Source: Granulosicoccus antarcticus IMCC3135
Lineage (GTDB): Bacteria > Pseudomonadota > Gammaproteobacteria > Granulosicoccales > Granulosicoccaceae
Assembly (NCBI RefSeq): GCF_002215215.1
Contig: NZ_CP018632.1
Span: forward strand, 7,719,863-7,783,862
Direction: 5' to 3'
DNA length: 64,000 bases
The first letter of the stretch is position 1, and the number at the start of each line of letters is the position of its first letter. The translations under genes and the position numbers were made by a program. Positions 1-9,337 of this stretch are shown here, piece by piece. The notes beneath the pieces are model-generated. The model did no database searches. It saw nothing but the letters and a program-made list of their open reading frames with translations, and was not told the DNA's origin.

Positions 1-327
1 ATCGAACAGAAACTGGCGAACCAGGGTCAGACCAAAATCAGTGTTCGGACGCTCGAGCAGCAGCAGGTTGCGAAAATCAAAAGCATCACGCAGATAAGCC
101 AGATCGTCTGCTGAACGGCCAGCGCCTTCAACCTCACCAGCCAGCTCCAGCCACATCTGTGTCTGACCGATCAGGTCAAGCGATACATTCGCCACCGCGA
201 TATCTTCTTCCAGAGCCGGTGCATGACCGCACCACTCTGAATTTCGATGCCCCAGAATCAGGCAGTTATCGCCCATTTGCAGGAGAAATTCGAACAGGCC
301 ATTATCGGCTTTGCCTTTATATGCCAT
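1..327 (-). CDS. paaC: PaaC, phenylacetyl-CoA epoxidase structural subunit (partial)
   Basis: Reading leftward from ATG at 327, the frame stays open for 109 codons to the window edge, so the C-terminal half or more is missing. The visible N-terminus ([20 protein letters not shown], later GHRNSEWCGHAP and ANVSLDLIGQTQMW) is typical of PaaC, the non-catalytic ferritin-like partner of PaaA in the PaaABCE oxygenase that converts phenylacetyl-CoA to its ring 1,2-epoxide in the cytoplasm. Its start codon shares one base with the paaB stop, which indicates translational coupling. The family call is firm; nothing can be said about the missing end. Confidence 0.93.
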   Translation of the reverse strand, partial: MAYKGKADNGLFEFLLQMGDNCLILGHRNSEWCGHAPALEEDIAVANVSLDLIGQTQMWLELAGEVEGAGRSADDLAYLRDAFDFRNLLLLERPNTDFGLTLVRQFLFD

Positions 328-671
328 CACATATGCCCCACTTCCTCGGGAATCTCGAAGAAGGTGGGATGCCTGTACACCTTCGAGTTGGCCGGATCAA
401 ACAAAGGTTCCTTGTCAGAAGGGGCGCTGGCGACAATACTCGTGGACTTAACGGCCCAGATACTGACGCCTTCATTGCGTCGCGTGTAGACATCACGTGC
501 ATTGTTGATAGCCATCTCGGCATCTGCGGCATGCAGACTGCCGACGTGGCGATGACTCATGCCATGCTGCCCGCGGATGAATATTTCCCACAACGGCCAT
601 TCAGGCTTGCGCTTGTCGCTCTTGTCCGAACCTTCAACATCCGGGTACGACGATGTAGTCACTGAGCTCAT
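327..671 (-). CDS. paaB: PaaB, phenylacetyl-CoA epoxidase subunit
   Basis: This 114-residue protein has the PaaB hallmarks [22 protein letters not shown] near the N-terminus and [18 protein letters not shown] in the middle. PaaB is a small subunit of the ring-1,2-phenylacetyl-CoA epoxidase and helps hold the PaaAC complex together. The length is a little longer than the roughly 95-residue E. coli protein because of an N-terminal extension of about 20 residues. It overlaps paaA by 4 bp (ATGA) and paaC by 1 bp, so the three subunits are probably made together from one message. Confidence 0.95.
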   Translation of the reverse strand: MSSVTTSSYPDVEGSDKSDKRKPEWPLWEIFIRGQHGMSHRHVGSLHAADAEMAINNARDVYTRRNEGVSIWAVKSTSIVASAPSDKEPLFDPANSKVYRHPTFFEIPEEVGHM

Positions 672-1660
672 GCGGCCTCCTCTGAAGTATTCTTGTTTTT
701 AGCGGCGTTGGCCATCAGACCATCACGAAACCATTCACCCCCATCCCAGGCATCCACGCGTGCCTGCAGTCGTTCCTTGTTACAAGGACCATTGCCTGCC
801 AGTACGGAGAAAAACTCATCCCAATCGGGTTCCGAGAAATCGTGACCGCCTTTCTCTTCGTTCCACTGCACCGCTTCATCAGGCACTGTCAGGCCCAGAT
901 ATTTTGCTTGTGGAACAGTCTGGTCGACAAATTTCTGCCGTAGTTCATCGTTTGTATTGATCTTGATTTTCCACGCCATCGACTGGGCCGAGTGCACGGA
1001 GTCCTTATCGGAGGGACCAAACATCATCAGTGAGGGATACCAGAAGCGATTCAATGCATCCTGCGCCATGCGTTTCTGTGCCTCACTGCCACTGGCCATC
1101 TTCATCATGATATGAAAGCCCTGGCGTTGATGAAAACTTTCTTCCTTGCAGATTCGCACCATCGCTCGGGCGTAGGGGCCGTAGGAGGTTCGTTGCAATG
1201 GCACCTGATTCATGATGGCCGCGCCATCCACCAGCCAACCTACGGCACCGATATCCGCCCAGGTCAACGTGGGATAGTTGAAGATGGATGAATACTTGGC
1301 CTTGCCCGAATGCAGTTGCTCGAACATTTCATCGCGACTGATGCCCAGCGTTTCTGCTGCACAATAAAGGTAGAGTCCGTGTCCGGCCTCATCCTGCACC
1401 TTGGCCAGCAGAATAGCCTTGCGCTCCAGTGTAGGGGCACGGGTTATCCAGTTGCCTTCAGGCAATTGCCCTACCAGTTCAGAATGCGCATGCTGGCTGA
1501 TCTGCCGAACCAGTGTCTTGCGATAGCCTTCAGGCATCCACTCTTTGGGCTCGATTTTCTGATCGGCATCGATGCGCTCCTGAAAGGCACGCTCTTCTGG
1601 CGTCATCTCTTCCAGAGCCTTAACGCCGGTACCATCGGTTTTCACAATTTGTGCGTACAC
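668..1660 (-). CDS. paaA: PaaA, catalytic subunit of phenylacetyl-CoA epoxidase
   Basis: A 330-residue di-iron oxygenase alpha subunit. Two EXXH iron-ligand motifs are visible, E91-AG-H94 and E174-SF-H177, with a further conserved glutamate near residue 61. This is the expected arrangement for PaaA, which inserts one oxygen atom into the ring of phenylacetyl-CoA. Translation probably starts at GTG 1660, preceded by an AGGAGA Shine-Dalgarno at a good distance. It is the first of the epoxidase genes in the transcript and overlaps paaB by 4 bp. The gap to upstream paaK is only 41 bp, so they are likely one operon. Confidence 0.96.
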   Translation of the reverse strand: MYAQIVKTDGTGVKALEEMTPEERAFQERIDADQKIEPKEWMPEGYRKTLVRQISQHAHSELVGQLPEGNWITRAPTLERKAILLAKVQDEAGHGLYLYCAAETLGISRDEMFEQLHSGKAKYSSIFNYPTLTWADIGAVGWLVDGAAIMNQVPLQRTSYGPYARAMVRICKEESFHQRQGFHIMMKMASGSEAQKRMAQDALNRFWYPSLMMFGPSDKDSVHSAQSMAWKIKINTNDELRQKFVDQTVPQAKYLGLTVPDEAVQWNEEKGGHDFSEPDWDEFFSVLAGNGPCNKERLQARVDAWDGGEWFRDGLMANAAKNKNTSEEAA

Positions 1661-1701
1661 GATCGTCTCCTGTTAACTTAAAGCTTGTTATCGACTTGTA
1701 T

Positions 1702-3009
1702 TCAAGGGTTTGACGGACGCTTGTCAATCACCCGCTTGGCCTTGCCTTCGGATCGTTCGACATCACCTGGTGGCACCACATCAACCACCATGTTCAATCC
1801 GATCAATGACTTTATCTGATGTTGCAGCTCTGACCCCAGCTTTGCAATACTGCCAGCATCCAGTGATTCTCGAGCTTCCACACGCACCGACAGACTATCC
1901 ATATGACCGTCGCGCTCTACTGTCAGTTGATAGTGCGGGGAGAGCCCGTCAATCTTCAACGCAATTTCCTCAACCTGGCTGGGGAAAATATTGACACCAC
2001 GAATGATCAGCATATCGTCCGAGCGACCCGTGATCTTGTCCATACGCCGCATGGATCGTGACGTTGGCGGCAACAATCTTGTCAAATCACGTGTGCGATA
2101 ACGAATCATCGGCATGGCTTCTTTAGTCAGCGTGGTAAACACCAGCTCGCCATACTCTCCCTCAGGCAACACCTCACCGGTTTCCGGGTTGATGATCTCG
2201 GGATAGAAATGATCCTCCCAGATTGTCGGACCATCCTTGGTTTCTATGCACTCGTTGGCAACACCCGGCCCACCCACTTCTGAAAGACCATAGATATCGA
2301 TGGCATCGATACCCAATCTGTTTTCAATTTCTGTGCGCATGCTGCCGGTCCAGGGCTCGGCACCGAAGATCCCGATTTTCAGCGAGCTCTCTCTCGGATC
2401 CATGCCCTGACGTTCCATCTCGTCAATCACGTTCAGCATATAGGAGGGTGTGATCATGATGATGCGCGGCTTGAAGTCACGAATCAGCTGCACCTGTTTG
2501 GAGGTCTGCCCACCACCCATCGGAATAACGGCACAACCCATACGCTCAGCACCGTAATGCGCACCCAGGCCGCCGGTAAACAGACCATAACCGTAGGCCA
2601 CATGCAGCAGATCCTTGCGTTGTCCGCCACTGGCACGAATGCAACGCGCCACCAGATCAGCCCAGTTATGGATATCGTTCTGTGTATAGGTGACAACCGT
2701 GGGTTTACCCGTTGTGCCGCTGGAGGCATGGATTCTCACCACATCATCCATAGGGACTGCCGTCAGACCAAACGGATAGTTTTCGCGCAGATCTGCCTTG
2801 TAGGTAAACGGAAACTTGGAAATGTCCGACAAGGATTGCAAGTCATCGGGAGTGACACCAGTTGCCTCACATTTCTTGCGATAGGGGGCTACATTGTCGT
2901 AGGTGTGACGCACGCTCTGCCGCATTCGCTCCAGCTGCAGACTCTGCAACTCATCCGCGCTGGCGGTCTCGATCGGATCAAGGCCCGCTGTTCTACCCTC
3001 GGTGTTCAT
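1702..3009 (-). CDS. paaK: Phenylacetate-CoA ligase
   Basis: A 435-residue adenylate-forming enzyme that makes phenylacetyl-CoA from phenylacetate, ATP and CoA, the entry step of the pathway. The AMP-binding loop reads SSGTTGKPTVVTYT, followed by IYGLSEVGGPGV (the A5-type motif) and the ligase C-terminal domain (TGRSDDMLIIRGVNIFPSQV). Length equals the E. coli PaaK family. The frame is open further upstream to 3039, but ATG 3009 is preceded directly by AGGAGG at a suitable distance and gives the usual length, so 3009 was chosen. It sits between the thiolase gene and paaA in one orientation. Confidence 0.96.
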   Translation of the reverse strand: MNTEGRTAGLDPIETASADELQSLQLERMRQSVRHTYDNVAPYRKKCEATGVTPDDLQSLSDISKFPFTYKADLRENYPFGLTAVPMDDVVRIHASSGTTGKPTVVTYTQNDIHNWADLVARCIRASGGQRKDLLHVAYGYGLFTGGLGAHYGAERMGCAVIPMGGGQTSKQVQLIRDFKPRIIMITPSYMLNVIDEMERQGMDPRESSLKIGIFGAEPWTGSMRTEIENRLGIDAIDIYGLSEVGGPGVANECIETKDGPTIWEDHFYPEIINPETGEVLPEGEYGELVFTTLTKEAMPMIRYRTRDLTRLLPPTSRSMRRMDKITGRSDDMLIIRGVNIFPSQVEEIALKIDGLSPHYQLTVERDGHMDSLSVRVEARESLDAGSIAKLGSELQHQIKSLIGLNMVVDVVPPGDVERSEGKAKRVIDKRPSNP

Positions 3010-3048
3010 AGTGCCTCCTGTGATGGTTTTGTGCCGCACCCATATCTA

Positions 3049-4254
3049 CTACACACGTTCGATGATCATGGCAATACCCTGACCAACACCCACACACATG
3101 GTGCACAGTGCATAACGCGACTGACGGCGCTGCAGCTGCCTCATCGCCGTCGTTACCAGCCGGGCACCACTCATGCCCAGGGGATGACCCATGGCAATCG
3201 CGCCACCTTGCGGGTTCACATGCTCAGCATCGTCCTCTACTCCCAGGTCACGCAAGACTGCCAAACCCTGGGCAGCAAAGGCTTCGTTGAGTTCAATCAG
3301 ATCCATATCCTTGATCGTCAGACCGGCACGCGCCAATACCTGCTGACTGGCCGGTGCCGGCCCCATGCCCATGATGCGTGGTGAGACGCCGGCACTACCC
3401 ATTGACACGACTCGGGCTCTGGGTGTCAAGCCATATTGCTTGACGGCTTTCTCAGAGGCGATCAGCAACGCACAGGCACCATCATTCACACCGGAGGCAT
3501 TACCTGCTGTCACGCTCAGCTGGGCGCCATTGATGCCACGCAATTTTGCCAGGGTCTCGATACTGGTTCCGGGCCGTGGGTGTTCATCCGTATCAAACAC
3601 AAGGGGGTCACCTTTGCGTTGTTTGATACTCACTGACATGATCTCATCCTTGAAATAGCCTGCCTCATTGGCACTTGCCCAGCGCTGCTGACTACGGGCA
3701 GCGAATGCATCCTGATCCTCACGACTGACACCATAGTCAGCGGCAACATTGTCTGCAGTCTGTGGCATTGAATCAGTACCGTATTGTTCCTGCATCCGCG
3801 GATTGATGAAGCGCCAGCCAATGGTCGTATCGTACATAGAGGCATTTCTGCCGAATGCCGTGTCGTTCTTGCCCATGACAAACGGTGCTCTTGACATGCT
3901 TTCAACACCACCGGCAATCATCAGATCCGCATCACCAGCCTTGATGGTTCGCGCCGCCAGACCAACAGCATCCATGCCAGAACCACACAGCCGGTTAACG
4001 GTCGTACCCGCAACCGACACCGGCAGTCCCGCCAGCAAACCTGACATACGTGCCACATTGCGATTGTCTTCGCCTGCCTGATTGGCACAGCCGTAGATCA
4101 GATCATCAACCGCTTCCCAATCGACACCCGGATTTCTGGCGATCAGCTCTGCGATAGGCAGCGCACCCAGGTCGTCTGCCCGAACCGATGAGAGTGAGCC
4201 ACCGTAACGTCCGATAGGAGTCCGTATTGCATCGCAAATAAATGCATCACTCAT
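3049..4254 (-). CDS. paaJ: 3-oxoadipyl-CoA/3-oxo-5,6-dehydrosuberyl-CoA thiolase
   Basis: A 401-residue thiolase, exactly the length of PaaJ/PcaF. The acyl-accepting cysteine lies in [12 protein letters not shown], the catalytic histidine in [17 protein letters not shown] and the second cysteine in the C-terminal CVGVGQG block. In phenylacetate breakdown this enzyme acts twice, releasing acetyl-CoA after ring cleavage and at the final 3-oxoadipyl-CoA step. Start ATG 4254 is chosen over 4290 because [16 protein letters not shown] is the usual N-terminus and GGAG lies about 10 nt upstream. By sequence alone it cannot be separated from PcaF of the beta-ketoadipate pathway; the neighbours favour PaaJ. 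Confidence 0.93.
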   Translation of the reverse strand: MSDAFICDAIRTPIGRYGGSLSSVRADDLGALPIAELIARNPGVDWEAVDDLIYGCANQAGEDNRNVARMSGLLAGLPVSVAGTTVNRLCGSGMDAVGLAARTIKAGDADLMIAGGVESMSRAPFVMGKNDTAFGRNASMYDTTIGWRFINPRMQEQYGTDSMPQTADNVAADYGVSREDQDAFAARSQQRWASANEAGYFKDEIMSVSIKQRKGDPLVFDTDEHPRPGTSIETLAKLRGINGAQLSVTAGNASGVNDGACALLIASEKAVKQYGLTPRARVVSMGSAGVSPRIMGMGPAPASQQVLARAGLTIKDMDLIELNEAFAAQGLAVLRDLGVEDDAEHVNPQGGAIAMGHPLGMSGARLVTTAMRQLQRRQSRYALCTMCVGVGQGIAMIIERV

Positions 4255-4320
4255 GGTTCTGTTCTCCATAGGCCATCCCGCAGATGGCAATTTTGTATGG
4301 TTTGATGTCGAAGCTCACGA

Positions 4321-4764
4321 TCAAGCCTCTGCATTTTCGTCGAACAACGGCTTTCCGATACGGTGCGAGCGTCCGCGAAACAAGGCAATTCGCTGTTGCT
4401 TCTGATTGCTGACAATCACATCGTACAAACCCGTGCGCCGCCCTTGGGATTGCAAGCTGGCTTCCGCGGTCAGCACATCACCCGCGTAGGCAGGGGCCAT
4501 GAATTCAATGGACGCACTGGATGCGACTGCCACCTGATTGAAGGTATTACAGGCCACGGCAAAAGCCGAATCGGCCAGCGTGAACAGATAACCACCGTGG
4601 CACGTTGAGTGCCCATTCAACATCTGATCACCGACGCACATGCGAAGCTGGGCAGTACCGGGCCCTACGGCCTCCAGCTCCATGCCAAGCCCTTGCGTCG
4701 CGGTGTCATTGGCAAGCATTGCCTGTGCTGATCGTTCTGCACGATCCTGATCACTGATGTCCAT
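4321..4764 (-). CDS. paaI: Hydroxyphenylacetyl-CoA thioesterase PaaI
   Basis: A 147-residue hotdog-fold thioesterase. The signature LNGHSTCHGGYLFTLADSAFA is that of PaaI, with the conserved N-G-H-x-x-x-H-G-G segment and the acidic residue in the following helix. PaaI hydrolyses dead-end hydroxyphenylacetyl-CoA and other ring-hydroxylated thioesters, so that CoA is not trapped when the pathway stalls. Only 3 bp separate its start from the stop of paaG, and 66 bp separate its end from the thiolase gene start, which supports one transcription unit. Confidence 0.93.
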   Translation of the reverse strand: MDISDQDRAERSAQAMLANDTATQGLGMELEAVGPGTAQLRMCVGDQMLNGHSTCHGGYLFTLADSAFAVACNTFNQVAVASSASIEFMAPAYAGDVLTAEASLQSQGRRTGLYDVIVSNQKQQRIALFRGRSHRIGKPLFDENAEA

Positions 4765-4767
4765 GAT

Positions 4768-5559
4768 TCAATACCCCTTGTATACAGGTTTACGCTTTTC
4801 CATGAAAGCTGCAACCCCTTCACGATAATCCTCTGCCTGACCAGCCTGGCGCTGCAGGTCACGCTCGAGGGTGAGCTGCTCATCGAGTGTATTGTCTGCG
4901 GCAGCATGAATAGCGCGCTTGATCAGCGCCAGCCCGGCTGTGGGTTGTATCGCCAGATGCGCAACCAGTGCGTTAGCCTCTTCCAACAGTTTGTCGTCAT
5001 CGATGACTTGCCAGATCATGCCCCATCGTTCGGCCTGCTCTGCACTAACCTTGTCGCCCAATAGAGACAAACCCATGGCGCGTTGGGTTCCCACAGCTCG
5101 TTGTAGAAACCAGGTGCCGCCAGAATCCGGGACCAGTCCCAGCTTGCAAAACACCTGAACAAAACTTGCCGAGCGCGCCGCAAGAACAAGATCACAAGCC
5201 AGAGCAATATTGGCACCTGCGCCCGCAGCCACACCATTGACTGCACACACCACCGGCATGGGCAAGTTCTGTAAACGGCGAACCAGCGGGTTGTACCAGG
5301 TATCCACCGACGCTCCCAGGTCGGGAACCTCAACATCTGCACTGACGTTTCGATCAGCCAGATCCTGTCCGGCACAGAAGCCACGTCCGGCACCGGTAAT
5401 CAATAGTGCCCGTACAGCACTTTCGGGGCTTTCCACCACATCCAGGGCATCCTTCAATGCCTGATGCATGGCTGAGTTGAAGCTGTTGAGCCGATCGGGA
5501 CGGTTCAACGTTATCGTCGCTACCTGCGCCGCGATACTCAACTGTATGGATTCGGACAT
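4768..5559 (-). CDS. paaG: 1,2-epoxyphenylacetyl-CoA isomerase PaaG
   Basis: A 263-residue crotonase-fold enzyme. Typical segments are ITLNRPDRLNSFN at the N-terminus, ITGAGRGFCAGQDL around residue 65 and the oxyanion-hole region VNGVAAGAGANIALACD. PaaG converts the ring-epoxide of phenylacetyl-CoA to the seven-membered oxepin-CoA. Start ATG 5559 gives the normal PaaG length; the open frame extends to 5583 but adds only a poor MSVFMGCC extension. This is the promoter-proximal gene of the visible paa unit; an operator-like palindrome lies about 100 bp upstream. A general enoyl-CoA hydratase role is the alternative, but the GQDL motif and context favour PaaG. Confidence 0.92.
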   Translation of the reverse strand: MSESIQLSIAAQVATITLNRPDRLNSFNSAMHQALKDALDVVESPESAVRALLITGAGRGFCAGQDLADRNVSADVEVPDLGASVDTWYNPLVRRLQNLPMPVVCAVNGVAAGAGANIALACDLVLAARSASFVQVFCKLGLVPDSGGTWFLQRAVGTQRAMGLSLLGDKVSAEQAERWGMIWQVIDDDKLLEEANALVAHLAIQPTAGLALIKRAIHAAADNTLDEQLTLERDLQRQAGQAEDYREGVAAFMEKRKPVYKGY

Positions 5560-5908
5560 ACAACACCCCATGAAAACTGACATTCAATCGCTGTCACTGA
5601 CTGATCACTGATACGGGATCAACAAGCCATCCATCTGGCTCTCGAAATCGCACCAACAAAATTAACCGTCCGGTCAGTCAATTAACCTTGCAGCGAAGAT
5701 AACGAAGTCCATGTGAAGTTGCAACTGGAATTTTCAATCCGCAACGATCTATCGCGAACCTGGCTTTCACGCCCGTTCGAGCAAGCGATTCTCAATATAG
5801 CGATATGTTGCCGAATGAACGACAAGGCAGGTCGGTAGACGAGAAGGAATACCTGCCAGAAGCCAACAAGGTAAACACGCAATGTGAATACCTGTACTTG
5901 CCGAGCTT
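5560..5908. other. Intergenic region upstream of the paa operon
   Basis: About 350 bp between the paaG start and the end of the MFS gene. Both flanking genes are on the minus strand. Apart from the palindrome at 5661-5686, no convincing gene is seen; a 66-codon frame on the minus strand at 5682-5882 has no Shine-Dalgarno and no recognisable features. The region must contain the paa promoter, but no clear -35/-10 pair stands out. Confidence 0.6.
5661..5686. promoter_or_regulatory. Palindromic operator-like site upstream of paaG
   Basis: The core ACCGTCCGGTCAGT (5665-5678) is an imperfect palindrome, 10 of 14 positions symmetric, centred on CCGG, and it is flanked on both sides by TTAA. Sites of this shape are typical of TetR-family regulators, and phenylacetate operons in several proteobacteria are controlled by a TetR-type PaaR. 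It lies about 100 bp before paaG and about 220 bp after the MFS gene end. Assignment to PaaR is inference; no regulator gene is in the window. Confidence 0.45.
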
Positions 5909-7126
5909 CTAAGGGTTGCCTTTGAGCACAGCGCGCTGTTCAAGCCTGTGACTTTTTAGCTGCATCCAGCAATGGTATAGCAAGGCTGTAATTGCCAGAG
6001 CACCGCCGAAGAGTGCAAGACCGTGCCAGCCTGCCAGACTCATGACTTTCACGCCAGCAGCTGAGCCGATAGCCGCGCCGATGTAATAGCACAGCATATA
6101 CACAGCGTTCATACGACTCTGTGCGGCAGGGTCGATCGAAAATACCCGAATCTGGTTGGGAATCTGTGCACCGAACACACCCAGATCCAGCAACACGATG
6201 CCGACAATGAGTCCGGTCAGGCTCTCTCCCCAGATTGCCAACACAACAAATGCCGACAGAACCAGCAACAGTGCAGCAGTGATAAGTCGTCCAGGCCCAA
6301 CGGTATTGACAAGCCTGCCCGCAGCTTTGGCACCAAAGATCCCCGCCAGTCCAACGATGCCGAACATACCCGCCTGTTGCACCGTATAGGACAAAGGCTC
6401 AGCAACAACATGAATCGCCAGAGTCGCCCATGCCGCATTGAATGCTGCAAACCATAATGCACCGGTGATTGCCGATTCACGCAACAGAGAGTGGCGCTTC
6501 ACCAACGTGAACATGGAAGCAATCAACCTGGGATAGGACATTTGCACCGACGGTGTACTGCGTGGCAGATAGGCATTCAGCAATAGCCCGATGACAATGG
6601 CAATAAAGGCGGCGACCAGGAAAACACTACGCCATCCGAAATATTCCGCAATGCTGCCGCTCACGGTACGCGACAACAGAATGCCAATTGTCAGACCCGT
6701 CATCAGAGTGCCGATCACTTTTCCGCGATTTTCCGGCGCTGACAAGGAGGCTGCAAATGGCAGCAATTGCTGAACAATGTTCGAGCCCAAGCCAACGATG
6801 AAACTGGCCGCCACCAGCACCCAGAAGCTGGAAGACAGAAACACGGCAAAAAGAGCCAATGAGAGGATTATCGACAGATAGCGGATCAGTTGTCGTCGAT
6901 CAACCGTGTCACCCAGAGGCGAGATCAGCAATATCGAGGCGGCGTATCCAAATTGCGTAGCGGCCGGTACAAAACCAATGTCGCCGGGTTCAAGCCCGAA
7001 TGTCTTCGCTATCGAGGGCAACAAAGGCTGATTGTAGAACTGATTAGCAGCTGTAGCCGATATCGCCACAGCCATCAGCAGCAACAGGGTCCGCCCCAGC
7101 GATCGGTTTTCCGTTGTATCAGTCAT
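5909..7126 (-). CDS. MFS transporter, drug/sugar efflux type
   Basis: A 405-residue major facilitator with about 12 hydrophobic segments. The N-terminus ANQFYNQPLLPSIAKTFGL and the loop between segments 2 and 3 (LGDTVDRRQLI, MFS motif A-like) match the AraJ/YgaY-like group of proton-driven exporters. The middle contains the expected hydrophilic loop of about 20 residues around residue 200. Substrate cannot be told from sequence. It is transcribed alone toward the paa operon, and its upstream region is shared with the divergent phaC gene. A link to export of aromatic acids is possible but unsupported. Confidence 0.85.
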   Translation of the reverse strand: MTDTTENRSLGRTLLLLMAVAISATAANQFYNQPLLPSIAKTFGLEPGDIGFVPAATQFGYAASILLISPLGDTVDRRQLIRYLSIILSLALFAVFLSSSFWVLVAASFIVGLGSNIVQQLLPFAASLSAPENRGKVIGTLMTGLTIGILLSRTVSGSIAEYFGWRSVFLVAAFIAIVIGLLLNAYLPRSTPSVQMSYPRLIASMFTLVKRHSLLRESAITGALWFAAFNAAWATLAIHVVAEPLSYTVQQAGMFGIVGLAGIFGAKAAGRLVNTVGPGRLITAALLLVLSAFVVLAIWGESLTGLIVGIVLLDLGVFGAQIPNQIRVFSIDPAAQSRMNAVYMLCYYIGAAIGSAAGVKVMSLAGWHGLALFGGALAITALLYHCWMQLKSHRLEQRAVLKGNP

Positions 7127-7458
7127 TTCGGAGTTATACCCGTAGATCCTGAGCTTGACTTAGCTCGGCCATCTCTATGCAAAGTGTTGAGTGTCTTGGG
7201 TTACAGACACCGTAGAGAGCCACGATAAAGCTGAGCGGGCTGCAAGTAAAACGCTTATTCTTGATAGATTCCATAATAAAAGGTATTAATGGAATACAGG
7301 AATGACACCTTTTCGAAACCTTCATGGCAGTGGCTATTACGCAGTGCTATTACAAAGAACTGTCCTGTGCCCACTCCCAGGCTTCACATCATGCTCACCG
7401 ACTTTCCTCTGACTCGATAAGCAGACAACTACTAAAGTCACCTACAGGAACTGCCGAA
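7127..7458. other. Divergent intergenic region between the MFS gene and phaC
   Basis: About 330 bp holding the promoters of two divergent genes. It contains an A/T-rich inverted repeat: ATTCCAT at 7268-7274 and ATGGAAT at 7289-7295, extended inward by AATA and TATT. This could be an operator. An in-frame ATG at 7324 would lengthen PhaC by 45 residues, but that stretch does not look like PHA synthase sequence. No other gene is seen. Confidence 0.5.
7268..7295. repeat. Inverted repeat, possible operator
   Basis: Perfect 7-bp arms ATTCCAT and ATGGAAT enclose a 14-base centre that is itself partly symmetric (AATA...TATT). It lies 142 bp upstream of the MFS start and 164 bp upstream of the chosen phaC start, a position suited to controlling either gene. 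It has no T-run and is unlikely to be a terminator. Confidence 0.4.
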
Positions 7459-9270
7459 ATGACCAACAGCCCAGAAAGCCCAAATAATCAACCAAAACCT
7501 GAAGCCGTACTTCAGCAGATGAGCGAGGTTGCTCAGCAGACTCAACGGGTCCTGGAGGCATTCTGGAAACAACAGGCAGAGGAATCTGCCTCGGGTGGAT
7601 TTTCAGTATCCGACACCAGTTCGATCAACACCGCGTTTCTCGATTGGTCGACAAAGTTGATGCAGGACCCTGGCAAGCTGATGGAATCACAATTCCAGTT
7701 CTGGCAAGAACAAATGAATGTCTGGCAAAGCTTTGCCACTCGTGCCGCCGGCGGCGAATCGCAGACCGCGGTACAACCAGAACCAGGCGATCGACGATTC
7801 AAGGATCCGGCCTGGAGCGAGGATGTGGTTTGCGATTACCTGAAGCAGTCCTATCTGGTGTCAGCCAAGTGGCTGCAAGGCATGGCTAACGAGGCAGATG
7901 ATCTTGATCCGAAGGAACAGGAACGGGTGGATTTCTACACACGGCAATTCATCTCGGCAGTGTCGCCTTCGAATTTTGCACTGACCAACCCTGCTGCGTT
8001 GAAAAAGGCCAAGGAGACCGGTGGCCAGAGCCTGGTAGATGGACTCAAGCATATGCTGGGTGATCTGGAAAAAGGCCGGGGAAAGCTGAAGATCAGCATG
8101 ACGGATGAAGCCGCATTCGAGGTTGGAAAAAACGTGGCCACCACGCCTGGCCAGGTGGTCTACCAGAATGATCTGATGCAATTGATCCAGTACACCCCGA
8201 CCACCGAAAAGGTATTCAAGAAGCCATTGCTTCTGGTGCCACCCTGGATCAACAAGTTCTACATTCTGGATCTGCAGCCAAAGAACAGCTTTATCAAGCA
8301 TGCCGTTGATCAGGGCCATACGGTGTTCATTGTTTCCTGGGTCAACCCGGATGAGTCACTGGCACACAAGAGCTTCGACGACTACATGATGGATGGTCCA
8401 CTGGCGGCCCTTGAGGCGATCAAGCAGGCCACCGGTGAGGAATCTGTCAACATGCTGGGATTCTGCATCGGTGGCATATTGGTCAGCTCCACGCTGGCCT
8501 ACCTGGCTGCCAATGGCCAGGCAAAACGCGTCACTTCGGCCACTTTTCTTACCTCCCTGTTCGACTTCAAGGAAACCGGTGAGGTATCGGTATTCATCGA
8601 TGACGAACAGGTTGCACAGATAGAGAAACACGTTTCTGAGAAAGGCTATCTGGAAGGTAGCCACATGGCCAATATGTTCTCGATGATGCGCGAGAATGAT
8701 CTGATCTGGTCATTTGTGGTCAGCAACTATCTGCTGGGACGCGAGCCCATGGCTTTCGATCTGTTGTACTGGAACGGTGACTCCACCCGATTACCTGCAA
8801 CCATGCTGCTGTTCTACCTCAAGGAAGTCTATCAACAGAACCTTCTGCGCGAACCCGGCGGTATCAGCATGGCCGGTACACCGATCGATCTTCGATTGAT
8901 AAAAACACCCACGTATTTTCTGGCAGCCAAGGACGACCATATCGCACCGTGGCAGAGTTGTTACCCAGGCTCGCAGTTGCTCTCCGGCAAGAACCGTTTT
9001 GTTCTTGCAGCGTCGGGGCATATTGCAGGTGTGGTCAACCCACCTGCTGCTAATAAATACGGACACTGGACCAATTCAAAACTACCCGAGGACTCCACCG
9101 AATGGCTGGAGCACGCCGACTGGCATGAAGGCTCCTGGTGGACGGACTGGTACGCCTGGTTGGCACGTCGTAGTGGCACACAGGTTGCAGCTCGCACGCC
9201 TGGCTCCGGAAAACTGAAGCCCATCGAAGATGCTCCGGGAAGCTATGTCCGGGTTAGAGTCAGCGATTAG
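7459..9270 (+). CDS. phaC: Class I poly(3-hydroxyalkanoate) synthase PhaC
   Basis: A 603-residue protein with the PhaC N-terminal domain (DPAWSEDVVCDYLKQSYL) and an alpha/beta-hydrolase catalytic domain. The lipase-like box GFCIGG holds the nucleophile C336; the other triad members are D493 in AAKDDHIAPW and H521 in ASGHIAGVVNPP. The enzyme polymerises 3-hydroxyacyl-CoA into intracellular carbon-storage granules. Length is normal for class I. ATG 7459, with AGGAA just upstream, is preferred over 7324. No phaA, phaB, phasin or depolymerase gene is adjacent, so monomer supply is encoded elsewhere. Confidence 0.95.
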   Translation: MTNSPESPNNQPKPEAVLQQMSEVAQQTQRVLEAFWKQQAEESASGGFSVSDTSSINTAFLDWSTKLMQDPGKLMESQFQFWQEQMNVWQSFATRAAGGESQTAVQPEPGDRRFKDPAWSEDVVCDYLKQSYLVSAKWLQGMANEADDLDPKEQERVDFYTRQFISAVSPSNFALTNPAALKKAKETGGQSLVDGLKHMLGDLEKGRGKLKISMTDEAAFEVGKNVATTPGQVVYQNDLMQLIQYTPTTEKVFKKPLLLVPPWINKFYILDLQPKNSFIKHAVDQGHTVFIVSWVNPDESLAHKSFDDYMMDGPLAALEAIKQATGEESVNMLGFCIGGILVSSTLAYLAANGQAKRVTSATFLTSLFDFKETGEVSVFIDDEQVAQIEKHVSEKGYLEGSHMANMFSMMRENDLIWSFVVSNYLLGREPMAFDLLYWNGDSTRLPATMLLFYLKEVYQQNLLREPGGISMAGTPIDLRLIKTPTYFLAAKDDHIAPWQSCYPGSQLLSGKNRFVLAASGHIAGVVNPPAANKYGHWTNSKLPEDSTEWLEHADWHEGSWWTDWYAWLARRSGTQVAARTPGSGKLKPIEDAPGSYVRVRVSD

Positions 9271-9337
9271 TGCTCATAAGATTTAATGTAATGAGCGCGT
9301 GACGTTGAACCCATACTGCCTGGCAAGTGCAAGCAAT

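Noticed and set aside
2557..3384. Plus-strand 275-codon frame across paaK and the thiolase gene
   Set aside because: Antisense to two well-supported genes; a by-product of high third-position GC.
5682..5882. 66-codon minus-strand frame upstream of paaG
   Set aside because: No start signal and no similarity; it overlaps the operator-like palindrome.
9272..9296. GCTCAT...ATGAGC repeat after phaC as a terminator
   Set aside because: Only 6-bp arms with a 13-base spacer, no T-run on either strand.
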